Positions 34,416 to 45,733 of a DNA stretch of 64,000 nt are shown in pieces. Position numbers and translations under genes: made by a program. Below the pieces are notes generated by a model. The model was not told where the DNA came from, did not search any database, and worked only from the letters and a program-made list of their open reading frames with translations. The DNA is from Hygrophila difformis (lineage: Eukaryota; Streptophyta; Magnoliopsida; Lamiales; Acanthaceae), in assembly GCA_030278955.1 (NCBI GenBank), contig JAOANR010000004.1, forward strand, positions 54,315,459 through 54,379,458. Reading direction: 5' to 3'. How positions within the stretch are numbered: the stretch's first letter is position 1; each line of letters begins with the position of its first letter.

Positions 34416-34512
34416 TAGGCAAAATGGGCCAATTTTCCATTCCCAAATTCTCTTGCTTCCCTAATCACAAAATATTCTCCCGTCTTACCCGCCAGCATTC
34501 CTCCTCCTCCTT

Positions 34513-34543
<31 letters not shown>

Positions 34544-34725
34544 TCTCGCCTGGCTATGTCTGCTGACGCTCACCCTACCCCTTCCTCCCGCGCCTTCCCT
34601 CATATTCGTTTCTTTCGCTTTCGCCGCCTCAGATAAATTCTTCTGTTCGATCTTCGCTTTCTCATCTATATCTATATCATTTCTATAGATTTTGAAACAG
34701 ACTGTTGCTGATTAATTCGGACGGA

Positions 34726-35772
34726 ATGCCGGCGCCGGCGAAGAGTCAACGGAGAAGTGCTCAAGACAAGAACAGGAAGGGGCGGGTATCCGAGAATGCC
34801 TCGTCGTTTCACGGCAGGGGCTCTTTAATTGTGGCCATGGATGCGGTTCGGCGGCCGAGGACCGTGCCGGAGTTGCTGGTGCCTGAGAGGAGAGACACGG
34901 TGGCGCGCGGTGGGGCGTCGACAGCGCCGCCGAAGCCTACAAAGTTGCTGCTGAACGTAACGATACAGAGGAGCACGGGCGCCTTGCACGTGCTGCTGCC
35001 GCCGGAGGCTTCCGTTGAGGAGCTGATCGCGGCGGCGCTCCGCCAGTACTTGAAGGAGGCGCGGCGGCCAGTGCTCTCGTCGGCGGAGGCTTCCGCCTTT
35101 GATTTGCATTATTCTCAGTTTGCTTTGGAAAGTAAGTTCTTTATATTTGATTTATTTTTAATCTTTTAGTAATTTTTTATTTATTATTTTTACTATTTTA
35201 TCTAGCTACATTAATCAAATCTTTTGTTTAAACTTTAAAGAATTGATGGGCGGTACAAGTGACAATTTTCTAATCATTAGTATTCATCAACATTCAAATT
35301 CTTTTATTTGAAACTTACATTTCCGGAGTTTAAATTTTCCTATGAATATTATATGGTTCATAATTTTCAACCAGAATTGAATAAACATTAATTTCTTTAT
35401 TGTTTTTTTGGCTGCTTTTAATTAGTTCACCGGAAGATTATTTATACATTTTTTCACAATTACTTTTTTCAGAATTTCAGTTTGATGTTTACTGAAGAAA
35501 AAGATGTGCATCCACTCTCAACTACTCAATAATACATTATTTTATGGAATAGTAATTTGTAAGTACATATATTTTTACATGCAGGTTTAGAAAGGAAGGA
35601 GAAGCTAATAGATTTGGGTTCCAGAAACTTCTTTCTCTGCCCAAGGAAGGTTTCCGCCGCCGCCGCCGCCGCGGCAGCAAGTGGTGGCGCACCTCCAAGC
35701 TGTTCAAAGGAGGTTGATGCCGTGGTGAAAAACGATTTGCCTTTGCTCAAGTTCATGAATTTTATGATATAA
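34726..35772 (+). CDS. At4g22758-like uncharacterised protein (DUF7054-type)
   Basis: Two exons, 34726-35131 and 35585-35772 (donor GTAAGTT, acceptor ATGCAG, split inside a Ser codon), give 197 residues. The N-terminus is basic and disordered (MPAPAKSQRRSAQDKN). A compact domain follows from about residue 72: KLLLNVTIQRSTGALHVLLP, then PEASVEELIAAALRQYLKEARRP, FDLHYSQFALESLERKEKLIDLGSRN and FFLCP. This layout, like a ubiquitin-type beta-grasp fold, is characteristic of the plant family named after At4g22758, whose function is unknown. An Ala run near residue 160 comes from a GCC repeat. The ATG is the first in frame; a TTG-initiated extension is not credible. Confidence 0.85.
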
Positions 35773-35950
35773 AATTCAACTCTCTCCGAAATTTGTGCCA
35801 ATTATTTTATTTTAGTAATCTCTAATTGTGAAAAACTTGAATTAATTCTACAGTTTCCGACTTGTAATTACTTTTGTAATTGTGTTGCTTTTCCATCAAT
35901 CCTGTTTTGGATTGGAGGCCGTCTTCTCAATGTATTATTCTTATTAAATA

Positions 35951-36424
35951 CTCCATCCTCATCTTGTCTTATACTTATTACTTTTTTGCATTATTCATTG
36001 TATGATGTTGTTTTAAAAATTTATTTTACATAATTTTTTGTTCATAAAAACTTCCTCCGTATTCAAAAAATATTAACATTCCTTGTTTTACGCAATCCAA
36101 TACACATTTTTAAACAGTAATATCTCAAATTTTATAAAATAAAAAATTATAGAACTTTTTTGGTATAGAACTACATGATTAGACGAATCTAATAAGATCA
36201 CACTTCACTATGTTTTATCTTATTTAACTATGTTAAAAAGTCGAATCAAAATTACTAAATAAATAATGTTTACTATGCAAATGTTAATACTTTTAAAAAA
36301 CAGAGGGGGTATATTTTGATATATTAACTGTTTTTTTTTGGTACATGATATATTAACTGTTGAAAAGTGTATTTAATTATGTGCAGTAGTCAAACAAAAA
36401 CAAATTAACAAAGGACAGATGGAG
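35951..36424. mobile_element. Stowaway-type MITE carrying a second MITE
   Basis: Outer ends CTCCATCCTCATCTTGTC and GGACAGATGGAG, bordered by TA. An inner element at 36051-36309 (CTTCCTCCGTATTC to AAAACAGAGGGGG) carries the inverted family core AGACGAATCTAATAAGATC. Confidence 0.72.
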
Positions 36425-37125
36425 TAGTATATGAATACTTGTATCCTAGTTAATTAAATACTCTAAAGCAATATGAGGATTACAAAAGGCAGATAATAAT
36501 TAAAATTGTAAAATCAATGCAGATGCGGATAGCATACCATAGCACATTGGCATATCGGATATGGCTCTCAGTTTCACATACAACAAGTTCAATTGTTTAA
36601 CTGGTTTTTTTTAACGATTTAATTTGATCACGTCATTAATTCATTATTTTCATTAGTGATTAATTTAGCAATAATGATCACATCATGTTTATAATAGAGG
36701 AGATAAGTATTGCCGTTTCCGAAAAGTTATCCAGTTTGAAAAAAATGTCTTATAAAACATGAAGTCTGTTTTTAAAAACAAACTGTTTAATTATAGAGTA
36801 AAATATCAAATGACATCAAGAAGAAAGTAGTAAAATAAAACTGAAGAAAAAGGTAAGACGCAGTAAATTTTACTAAAAAAAACTTGTTAAATTCAGTGGA
36901 ACAACCTCTAATTATCTAAATCTATAGATTAGTGGTAAAGTACAAAGTATTACCAACAGATAATGTAACGGAATGTGCCCACCTTTTTTTTTTTGTATTA
37001 TGATTATCATTCTAGTTATAATTCTAATTTCCAAGAATGTGCACTTGTTTGTGTTTGACTGTTTGTAGATTTGGCTTCCGATGTGAACAATTGCCATAAA
37101 TTTTTTTAATTTAATTTAACTAATA
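36425..37125. other. Intergenic DNA up to the gap
   Basis: AT-rich, with no gene or repeat end recognised. Confidence 0.5.
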
Positions 37126-37625
37126 NNNNNNNNNNNNNNNNNNNNNNNNNNNNNNNNNNNNNNNNNNNNNNNNNNNNNNNNNNNNNNNNNNNNNNNNNNN
37201 NNNNNNNNNNNNNNNNNNNNNNNNNNNNNNNNNNNNNNNNNNNNNNNNNNNNNNNNNNNNNNNNNNNNNNNNNNNNNNNNNNNNNNNNNNNNNNNNNNNN
37301 NNNNNNNNNNNNNNNNNNNNNNNNNNNNNNNNNNNNNNNNNNNNNNNNNNNNNNNNNNNNNNNNNNNNNNNNNNNNNNNNNNNNNNNNNNNNNNNNNNNN
37401 NNNNNNNNNNNNNNNNNNNNNNNNNNNNNNNNNNNNNNNNNNNNNNNNNNNNNNNNNNNNNNNNNNNNNNNNNNNNNNNNNNNNNNNNNNNNNNNNNNNN
37501 NNNNNNNNNNNNNNNNNNNNNNNNNNNNNNNNNNNNNNNNNNNNNNNNNNNNNNNNNNNNNNNNNNNNNNNNNNNNNNNNNNNNNNNNNNNNNNNNNNNN
37601 NNNNNNNNNNNNNNNNNNNNNNNNN
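37126..37625. other. Assembly gap, exactly 500 N
   Basis: Fixed-size placeholder. The sequence to its right is already deep inside the 5' LTR of E1, whose start is missing, so the real gap probably exceeds 500 bp by kilobases. Confidence 0.95.
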
Positions 37626-37783
37626 TAACCCGTGTTTTGGCCATGTCGGCCCTTATACTTTATTTCCGCTGCACAATTTATATTTCCGCTGCAACTTTGA
37701 TGTATTATCTTTAATGGGCTGTTTGAATATTTTAAATTCTGAAAAACCATAGCCTTGCATCTCTTTAGTGAGCTCGGAGAAAC
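37626..37783 (+). mobile_element. E1: fragment of the 5' LTR (outermost retrotransposon)
   Basis: It matches the 3' region of the E4 LTRs (44371-44540): ACCCGTGTTTTGGCCATGTCGG through CTCTTTAGTGAGCTCGGAGAAAC. It stops at GAAAC (37779-37783), the target duplication of E2. The LTR resumes at 59721. Confidence 0.85.
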
Positions 37784-39292
37784 TGTAACACCCCGGATTT
37801 GATAACCCAGGCCGGGATGCCACCGCCACACCTCCCTAGCAAGACACGGTTTCTCCGAGCTCACTAAAGAGATGTAAGGCTATGGTTTTTCAGGATTTAA
37901 AATATTCAAGTAGCCCATTCATAGATAGTTTAAAAATGCTACATCAGAGTTGCAGCGAGAATATATATAAGTACGCAGCGGAAGTAAAGTGTATGCAGCG
38001 GAATTCGAAATATAGGGCCGACATGGCCAAACCACGGGTTAAACAGACCCGTTCATGCAAGTCATGTAAAATAAATAATTAAGTGTCCAAATGATCCCCC
38101 AATGAATGATCATGCTTCGTACTCTGTAACAGAAAAAAAATGAACAACGGTTTTTATCAGTATTATAAAATACTGAGTAAGTTAATCCTTACATGACAAT
38201 AAAGGGGTTAGATTTTTAGTAATTAAGTTAAAACTCTTCGCCATGCATAAAAACACTTTTTTTAAAAAGAATGCGAAGATAATGCATACTTTAAAGGCAC
38301 ATTTAAATTTCGTAATTTAAAACTTAAGCATGGGCAATTATTTAAGACATGATTTAAAAACATGATTAATGCCGTAAGTATGTAAATAAAAACTTGAGCT
38401 TTAAAAATTTTCACCGATACGCCACCATCAAAACGATATTTAAATTTAGCCGACAATTCGGCGGCCGCAGCCAATTTCATAAAATCTGAGCTTTTTAATA
38501 TATTTCCCGTTACGCCATTATCTCAACAATATATAGCCGGTGATCCGGCGTGTAACACCCCGGATTTGATAACCCAGGCCGGGATGCCACCGCCACACCT
38601 CCTTAGCAAGACACGGTTTCTCCGAGCTCACTAAAGAGATGTAAGGCTATGGTTTTCAGGATTTAAAATATTCAAGTAGCCCATTCATAGATAATTTAAA
38701 AATACTGCATCAGAGTTGCAGCGAGAATATATAAAATAGCAGCGGAAGTAAAGTATATGCAGCGGAATTTGAAATATAGGGCCGACATGGCCAAACCACG
38801 GGTTAAACAGACCCGTTCATGCAAGTCATATAAAATAAATAATTAAGTGTCCAAATGATCCCCCAATGAATGATCATGCTTCGTACTCTGTAACAGAAAA
38901 AAAATGAACAACGGGTTTTATCAGTATTATAAAATACTGAGTAAGTTAATCCTTACATGACAATAAAGGGGTTAGATTTTTAGTAATTAAGATAAAACTC
39001 TTTGCCATGCATAAAAACATTTTATTTTAAAAATGCGAAGATAATGCATACTTTAAAGACGCAATTAATTTCATAATTTAAAACTTAAGCATGGGCAATT
39101 ATTTAAGACATGATTTAAAAATATGATTAATGCCGTAAGTAATAAAATTTTGAGCTTTAAAAATATTTCACCGATACGCCACCATCAAAACGATATTTAA
39201 ATTTAGCCGGCAATCCGGCGGCCGCAGCCAGTTTCGTAAAATCTCAGCCTTTTAATTTATTTCCCGTTACGCCATCATCTCAACAATATATA

Positions 39293-39810
39293 GCCGGTGA
39301 TCGGCGGCCTCAGCCAATTTCGTAAGTATCATATCATCTAGCCGGTGATCCGGCGGCCGCAGCCGATACGCCATACCCGAGTACCACTCCGTCGAGCCTC
39401 GAGTAACCCATACGGATACACTCGAGAGGGTAGGCAGTTGGTCTCTTGTGACCAAATACGCCATATCCAGTACCGCTCCGTCGAGCCTCGAGTAACCCAT
39501 ACGGATACACTCGAGAGGATAGGCCCCAAAATAATACGGCAGATATCAATAGTAACAGTTAGCCGGTGATCCGGCGGCCTCAGCCAATTTCATAAGTAAC
39601 ATCTCATCTAGCCGGTGATCCGGCGGCCGCAGCCTATACGCCATACCCAGTACCACTCCGTCGAGCCTCGAGTAACCCATACGGATACACTCGAGAGGGT
39701 AGGCAGTTGGTCTCTTGTGACCAAATAGGCCATATCCAGTACCGCTCCGTCGAGCCTCGAGTAACCCATACGGATACACTCGAGAGGATAGGCACAATAT
39801 AATTTGCCGT
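39293..39810. repeat. Tandem repeat in the LTR: about 265-bp unit, two copies, each with two 100-bp subunits
   Basis: The unit starts AGCCGGTGATCCGGCGGCC. Within each unit CCGTCGAGCCTCGAGTAACC and its neighbours occur twice. The same block is at about 49515-49965 (resumed E2 LTR) and 57075-57580 (right E2 LTR). ORFs across it are repeat artefacts. Confidence 0.85.
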
Positions 39811-40059
39811 GTTGTTGATTTTTCGCGCGTGATAGTCATAGCCGTTTTGGCACAAATTGCACAATTAGAAGGGCACCCTGCAGAGCACTCACCCCCTAAA
39901 TTTTATGTAACCGATATCGTTTCAACTTTAGTATAACGGGATTTTCAAAAATATAGCTTTATCGTATCACAGGATTTCGATCGTTGTTTAAAAGATTTCA
40001 AAAGTCGATCGATGTCACAGTTTACGCCTTTTCAGTTTAAAAATCCATTTCTTAGGCGA

Positions 40060-40700
40060 TTGATCTGAAATTTTCACAGTAGCTCAAAAACATCTCAATG
40101 AACAACTTTCATGTTTTGAGTTTTTAGTAAAAACGATGGGAAGCATGTCAAAAATCAAGTTTTCTACTCAAATAGTATGCTGTCAGGATTCAGGTTTGAC
40201 ACATCTCAAAGATTTGACTTTTTAACATATCAAATGAGCTTCAAAAATTCTGAAATTTTATATGCACATACTAGACATGATTATATGCAACTTTTGTTTA
40301 GAACTCAAAGATTGGATCGGACTAGAAATGATAGAAATAAGCTCATCAAGTTCGGGTAAGAAATCTGTGAACTTTTGAGAGTTCTTTAAAACGCAGAATA
40401 TGTCCGATTTGATTTGGGGTATCAAAACTTGATGAAAAATTCTGAAATTTTTCAGAGGTATTCAAGACTCATAGATCTATAACTTTTGTTTAGATCATGA
40501 AGATTGGTTCGGACTAAAAATGATAGAAATATGCTCATCAAGTTCGGCTAAGAAATCTGTAAATTTTTGGAAAGCCTTAAAACGCAGAATATGTCCGACT
40601 TGATTTGGGGTACCAAGACTTGATGAAAAATTCTGAAATTTTTACACAATATAGCTTATGATCTTAGGATCAAAATCTTAGTTTTGAGTTTTCAGGTTTG
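40060..40700. repeat. 191-bp degenerate tandem module in the LTR
   Basis: TCTGAAATTT recurs at 40249, 40441 and 40632, and ACGCAGAATATGTCCGA at 40391 and 40582. Each module holds AAAATGATAGAAATATGCTCATC and ATTTGGGGTA words. Equivalent modules, inverted, lie in the E4 LTRs (about 42720-43420 and 47050-47750) and the E1 3' LTR (about 62380-63960). Confidence 0.85.
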
Positions 40701-42037
40701 AACGCTCGAAGTAAGAGTTTTGTTCGGATTTCAGAAAATATGTAGCTTGGGGTTTTTAGGTTCGATTTTAACGTTTCGTTTAAGATTCAATGTTTCGGAT
40801 ATCTTCAAACCACCCGTATTGATATGTAAGTTATCAACTTACAGAGAGTGAGTTCCTTGAACGTTCTAAGGTTGATCGATTTGTCCAAAATCGCCACGAA
40901 CGAATCTACGCAACACGTTCTTCTTCTCCTTTGGCTACGAACGTGTTTGTAAGTAAAGATTCGTAAGTTAGAAGGTTGATTATGATCTTAAAACATTAAG
41001 GAAACTTGATTGACACCTTACCAACAATCCAATGTCTGCAAATCCTTGATCTCCACACCACCTTGGTAGGATTTGCTTGCCGGAATGTTCGCCGGAAGTT
41101 CGCCGGAAGGTGTTTGGCTTAGAGAGAGTTTTTGGAGAGTTTGGGAGTGAATGATTGCTTAGAATGGCTGAGAATGGAGGTATGATTGATTACATATCGT
41201 CCAAATAATGTTCCCTCCCGTGATAGATCGGATTCCCAGCCTTGGGGTCAAGGAATATGGCAAGAAAGTCGCCAAAACGCGACAATGGCTGTTGTCAGGA
41301 CGTTGGCGCGGGGTTGGCGCGCGAATCGGCCAAAGTCCGCGCCGGGTGCGCGCCACCGAACGCGACAAACGCGACTGTCGTCCCACGCGGGGTGTAATAC
41401 CATAGAAATTGCCCGATATATATGTATGAATATATATATTTTGATCAATTCACTAAGTAGATTTTTAATCAAATCTATATATATTTATATGTTCAAATAT
41501 GTGCTTAAAGATTAGTATATTATTTTCTACAAAACATACTTTAAAAAAATTATATATATTTGTCTTTTCAAATAAATATATGGATTTCAATATCAAGTGT
41601 AATAAGTATATGGTTCATAGAATATTTTAAATCCATATACAAGTTTATATACACATATATACCTTGGTCTTGAAATAATCTTTCCAAACATGTACACATG
41701 TATATACATGTATATATTTACATGTTTAAATTATAATGAGAATTATCTATTTTCTATATATCCTTGATTAATCATTCTACCCATATTTTTTTTTATGAAT
41801 TATTCTAGAATGCCATAATATAATTGGGAATAATTTGACTATGGTTTGAAATTGTAGGGTGGAATATTAATCATATCTTGTCATTTTCAAATAAAGAATA
41901 TATTCCTTTTTGAAGCTATGTATGACTTACAAGATCACAAAAATTCCCACATTATGATTTTTTTTAAGATAAGAATCTTAATATATATATATATAAAAAA
42001 AAAAAAATTTTTAAAAAAAAAAAAAAAAAAAAAAAAG

Positions 42038-42092
42038 TTACTGTAGCATGCTACTGTAGCACGCTACTGTAGCATGCTACTGTAGCAGTCGG
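42038..42092. repeat. CTACTGTAGCATG tandem cluster in the E4 LTR
   Basis: Four to five units of GCTACTGTAGCAYG follow a poly-A/T stretch; repeated at 46375-46425 in the other LTR. CTACTGTAG is the complement type of the CTACAGTA words in the solo LTR at 31023-33420. Confidence 0.85.
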
Positions 42093-44609
42093 GATTTATG
42101 TGTTTTTGGGACTTTTTGCCATTTTTTGGGTCCCAAAGGTGGGAATCTTGATCTATCACGGGTGTGGCATCTTTTTGGATGTTATGTAATCAATCCCATC
42201 CCCATTCTCAGCCATTTTCATCAATCATTCACCCCAAACTCTCCAAAAACTCTCCCAAAAGCCAAACACTCTTCCGACGAACTTCCGGCGACTTTCCGAC
42301 GAGTTTTCGGCAACCAAATCCAACCAAGGAAGTGTGTAGATCAAGGATTGCAGGCTTTGGATTGTTGGTAAGATGTTATTCAAGTTTCCTTATGATTTTA
42401 AGATCATAAACATCATACTAACTTACGAATCTTCATATTCGAACACAAATCGGAGCCAAGGGAAGAATAAATCGGGTGGAAGAGATTCGTTCGTGACATC
42501 CCGTGGATTCCGGACGACCCCGTGACTTCCTAGACATCATCCCCACTGTAAGTTAACCTTACTATGGTTTTGGGTGACTTAAAATGCAACCAAACATAGA
42601 GATCCAACTCAAGAAAATTTATAAAAATCTGTCAACAAGAGAAACCCTCAACGCAGCGTTTTCGTATGAATTTTTCGAACCTCTAAAGCTGCTCAAACAA
42701 AAAAACTCAAAACATGAAAAGTGTTCCTAAGACTTAAATCTAGCTTCTGTAAAAATTTCATAATTTTTCATAATGTTTTGAAACCTGAAACCAACCCAAA
42801 ACCGAAGAGCATTAAATCTGGATCTTAGAACTTTGGACAGATTTCATTCTCAATCTTGTTAGCCATTTTGACCATGGATCTAGGCCGATCTAGGATTGGA
42901 GTTGAACATAAGAATTGTAGATCCATGAGTTTAGAATATTACTGTAAGTTTTTAGAATTTTTCGTTGAGATTTGTGGCTCCGAACTCGAGCCAATCCGAT
43001 CTGCGTTAGAACCGATGTCAAGAACCTTGACAGATTTCTTAACCGAACTTGATGAGCATATTTCTATTACTTCGAGTGTTCAAACCTGAAAACTCAAAAC
43101 TAAGAATTTGATCTTAAAAGCTTAAGCTATGTTGTGTAAAAATTTCAAAGATTTTCATCAAGTTTTGATACCCCAAATCGTATCGGACATATTCTGCATT
43201 TTAAGAATTTTCGAAAGGATGACAGATTTCATAGCTGATCTTGATGAGCTTATTCCTATCACTTCTAGCCCGAACCAATCTTCATGATCTAAACAAAAGT
43301 TGTTTGAAATCAAGTCTAGTATGTCTCTGTAAAATTTCAGAATTTTTGGAGTCCATTTGATATGTTAAAAAGTCAAATCTTTTAACGTTGTCAAACCTGA
43401 ATCCTGACAGCTTTTTGATTCTGTACAAAACTCGATTTTTGACATGCTTCCCATCGTTTTTCCAAAAAACGTAAAACACGAAAGTTGTTCGTTGGGATGT
43501 TTTTGAGCTACTGTACAAATTTCAAATCAATCGCCTAAGAAATGGATTTTTAAACCAAAAAGGCGCAAACTGTGACATCGATCGATTTTTGAAATCTTTT
43601 AAACAACGATCGAGACATTGGAATTACGATATATCTATACTTTTGAAAAATCCCGTTACACCAAATAAAAACATTTTCTTAAAAGAATTCTTTTGAAACA
43701 TTGGGGGCTTGTGACCAAGTTTGAAATTATCAATATGATTCATGCGGGTTTGATTCCCAATGATATATTTGAGTTCTTGCGGGTTAGATTCCCCAAGGGC
43801 GATCGTATGTTTTCCTGCGGGTTAGATTCCCCAGGATGTATTGAGTTCTTGCGGGTTAGATTCCCCAAGGGCGATTGTATGATTTCCTGCGGGAAAATAT
43901 TGGTTATGAGGATTGCGGTCACAAGAGCCCTGGTGAATGATGAACTATAAAAGAAACGAAAAATATTTTGAGAAACGATACTTTTGAAATTGGCTGAGGC
44001 CGCCGGATCACCGGCTAAATGATACTTTTGATATTGGCTGCGGCCGCCGGATTGCCGGCTAAATTAACTATTGTTGAGATGATGGCGTAACGGGAGAACA
44101 AAATAAGAGATTCAATATTTTTAAGTATCTATGCCTTGCAAATCATTTTACTACAAGAAATGTTTTATTAAATTTAATTAAAGGCTTTGAAACCCCTAAC
44201 CCATGCTATGTGTTAACTTACTCAGCGCGTTTTTGCTGACCCAAACCATATATCTCCTTTTTCTTACAGAGTACGAAGAATATGCATCGTCATATGCATA
44301 CATGGGAACATTAGGGGAAATCTTTATTTTAAATCCCTGCATTTAATTACGACTTGCATGAACGGGAATGTTTAACCCGTGTTTTGGCCATGTCGGCCCT
44401 TATACTTTATTTCCGCTGTACAACTTATATTTCCGCTGCAACTCTGATGTATTATTTTAAATTATTTACGAATGGGCTACTTGAATATTTAAATTCTGAA
44501 AAACCATAGCCTTGCATCTCTTTAGTGAGCTCGGAGAAACCGTGTCTTGCTAGGGAGGTGTGGCGGTGGCATCCCGGCCTGGGTTACCAAAACTCGGGGT
44601 GTTACAGAG

Positions 44610-44683
44610 TGGTATCAGAGCCCAGACTATTTTAAAGCTATTTATTTTAAAGAAAATATCTGATACCAATGTGGTATCAGAGC
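44610..44683 (+). promoter_or_regulatory. E4 primer-binding sites, two copies
   Basis: TGGTATCAGAGC, complementary to the 3' end of initiator tRNA-Met, occurs three bases after the LTR (44610-44621) and again at 44672-44683, 62 nt downstream. GATACCAATGTGGTATC around the second copy can form a hairpin. Confidence 0.85.
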
Positions 44684-45224
44684 CCGGAATATTTTAAAGC
44701 TATTATTTCACATAGCCCGGAATATTTTTAAACTACTATTTTAAAGAGCCCAATTATTATTTTGAAGTTAAAGCCCAAATTTTTAGCCCAAAATTTTTTT
44801 AAAAAAAAAGCCCAAATAATTTATTTCTTTCGGCCCAATATAGTGGCCCAAACCTTTTATCCTTATTTTAATCTATCCATGGAATAAATTTATTTTTAAA
44901 ACCCATGGATAAATAAATGCATGCATAAAATTTTTTTTTGGGGGGATCACATATGCATATGCATACATAAATACACTAACCCTTTTTATGTGAATTATCG
45001 GTAATAAGAAACACTCCTACCTTAGAACTCGACATGATCTTCACTTAGGAGCGCTTGCTAAAGACTAACCTTGCCTTAGTCCTAGATCTTAATCACTTAG
45101 AAACTCATCTTTGCGTGCTTCTATAACAGAAAATGGCACCTAGAAGAATACTGAGGAAGGATCATATGCGATGATACCCGAACCTGGTTGCGAATAATAC
45201 ATAGGCAGTTATGGGGACATAACT

Positions 45225-45733
45225 GTAATCTTAAGGGGGGGAGGATGTAATACCCGTAAGAATGCATAAGCATTTATTTTTGAAACCCGAATAGTTTGTA
45301 TCCCAAATAAACAAAAGGACCCTAACTCTTAGCGCGAGAAAAGCCGAAACACAACTTCGGGGACGAAGTTGATTCTTAAGGGGGGTAGACTGTAATACCC
45401 CAGATTTTTATCAACGTCCAAAGGAATAAAATTTATTCCGATCAATGTCGAAACATCTCCGAGAAGAAGAAAATAATTTATCACAATAAATTATTGCTCG
45501 GAAATAAAACGCCGATAGATTCAAATTCAAAATGGAATAAAAGAGGGAAAGGAAGCCCGAAGACATTCCATCAATTGAGTCAAGACAATTGGAATTAAAT
45601 TCAAGAAGGAAAAGAATTTTAATTCCAAGAACCCGTGAAGTCGGAAGAAATTTAATGATACAATCGCAATCAATCAATCGGTCAATAAGTCGCGCAACTT
45701 CGGGGACGAAGTTGATTCTTAAGGAGGGTAGAT
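45225..45733 (+). other. E4 stacked polypurine tracts and relic LTR starts
   Basis: Three tract-plus-start units follow one another: CTTAAGGGGGGGAGGA then TGTAATACCC at 45246; CTTAAGGGGGGTAGAC then TGTAATACCCC at 45391; CTTAAGGAGGGTAGAT then the true LTR at 45734. The second and third tracts follow AACTTCGGGGACGAAGTTGATT. The 45391 module matches the first about 270 bp of the E2-family LTR (TGTAACACCCCAGATTTTTATC). Confidence 0.85.

Noticed and set aside
34361..34636. ORF with a poly-Pro run upstream of the At4g22758-like gene
   Set aside because: It lies over the TATA box and leader, has no family motif, and is explained by the GCC repeat.
39267..39864. Repeated ORFs with YPYGLLEARRSGTGYG-like text (also at 49472-50037 and 57063-57646)
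   Set aside because: They come from the 265-bp tandem repeat in the LTRs; several frames and both strands are open.
39293..40700. Regular repeats considered as a CRISPR array
   Set aside because: Units are 190-265 bp, degenerate, and inside plant LTRs; there are no short repeats with unique spacers and no cas genes.
41186..41515. Several overlapping Arg-rich ORFs at the E3/E4 junction (similar at 51179-51770 and 58788-59380)
   Set aside because: The GC-rich LTR block is open in many frames; they cross insertion boundaries or differ between LTR copies by frame shifts.
43693..43950. ORF with FLRVRFPKGD repeats in the E4 LTR
   Set aside because: It comes from a GCGGGTTAGATTCCCCAAG repeat within the LTR, with no gene context.
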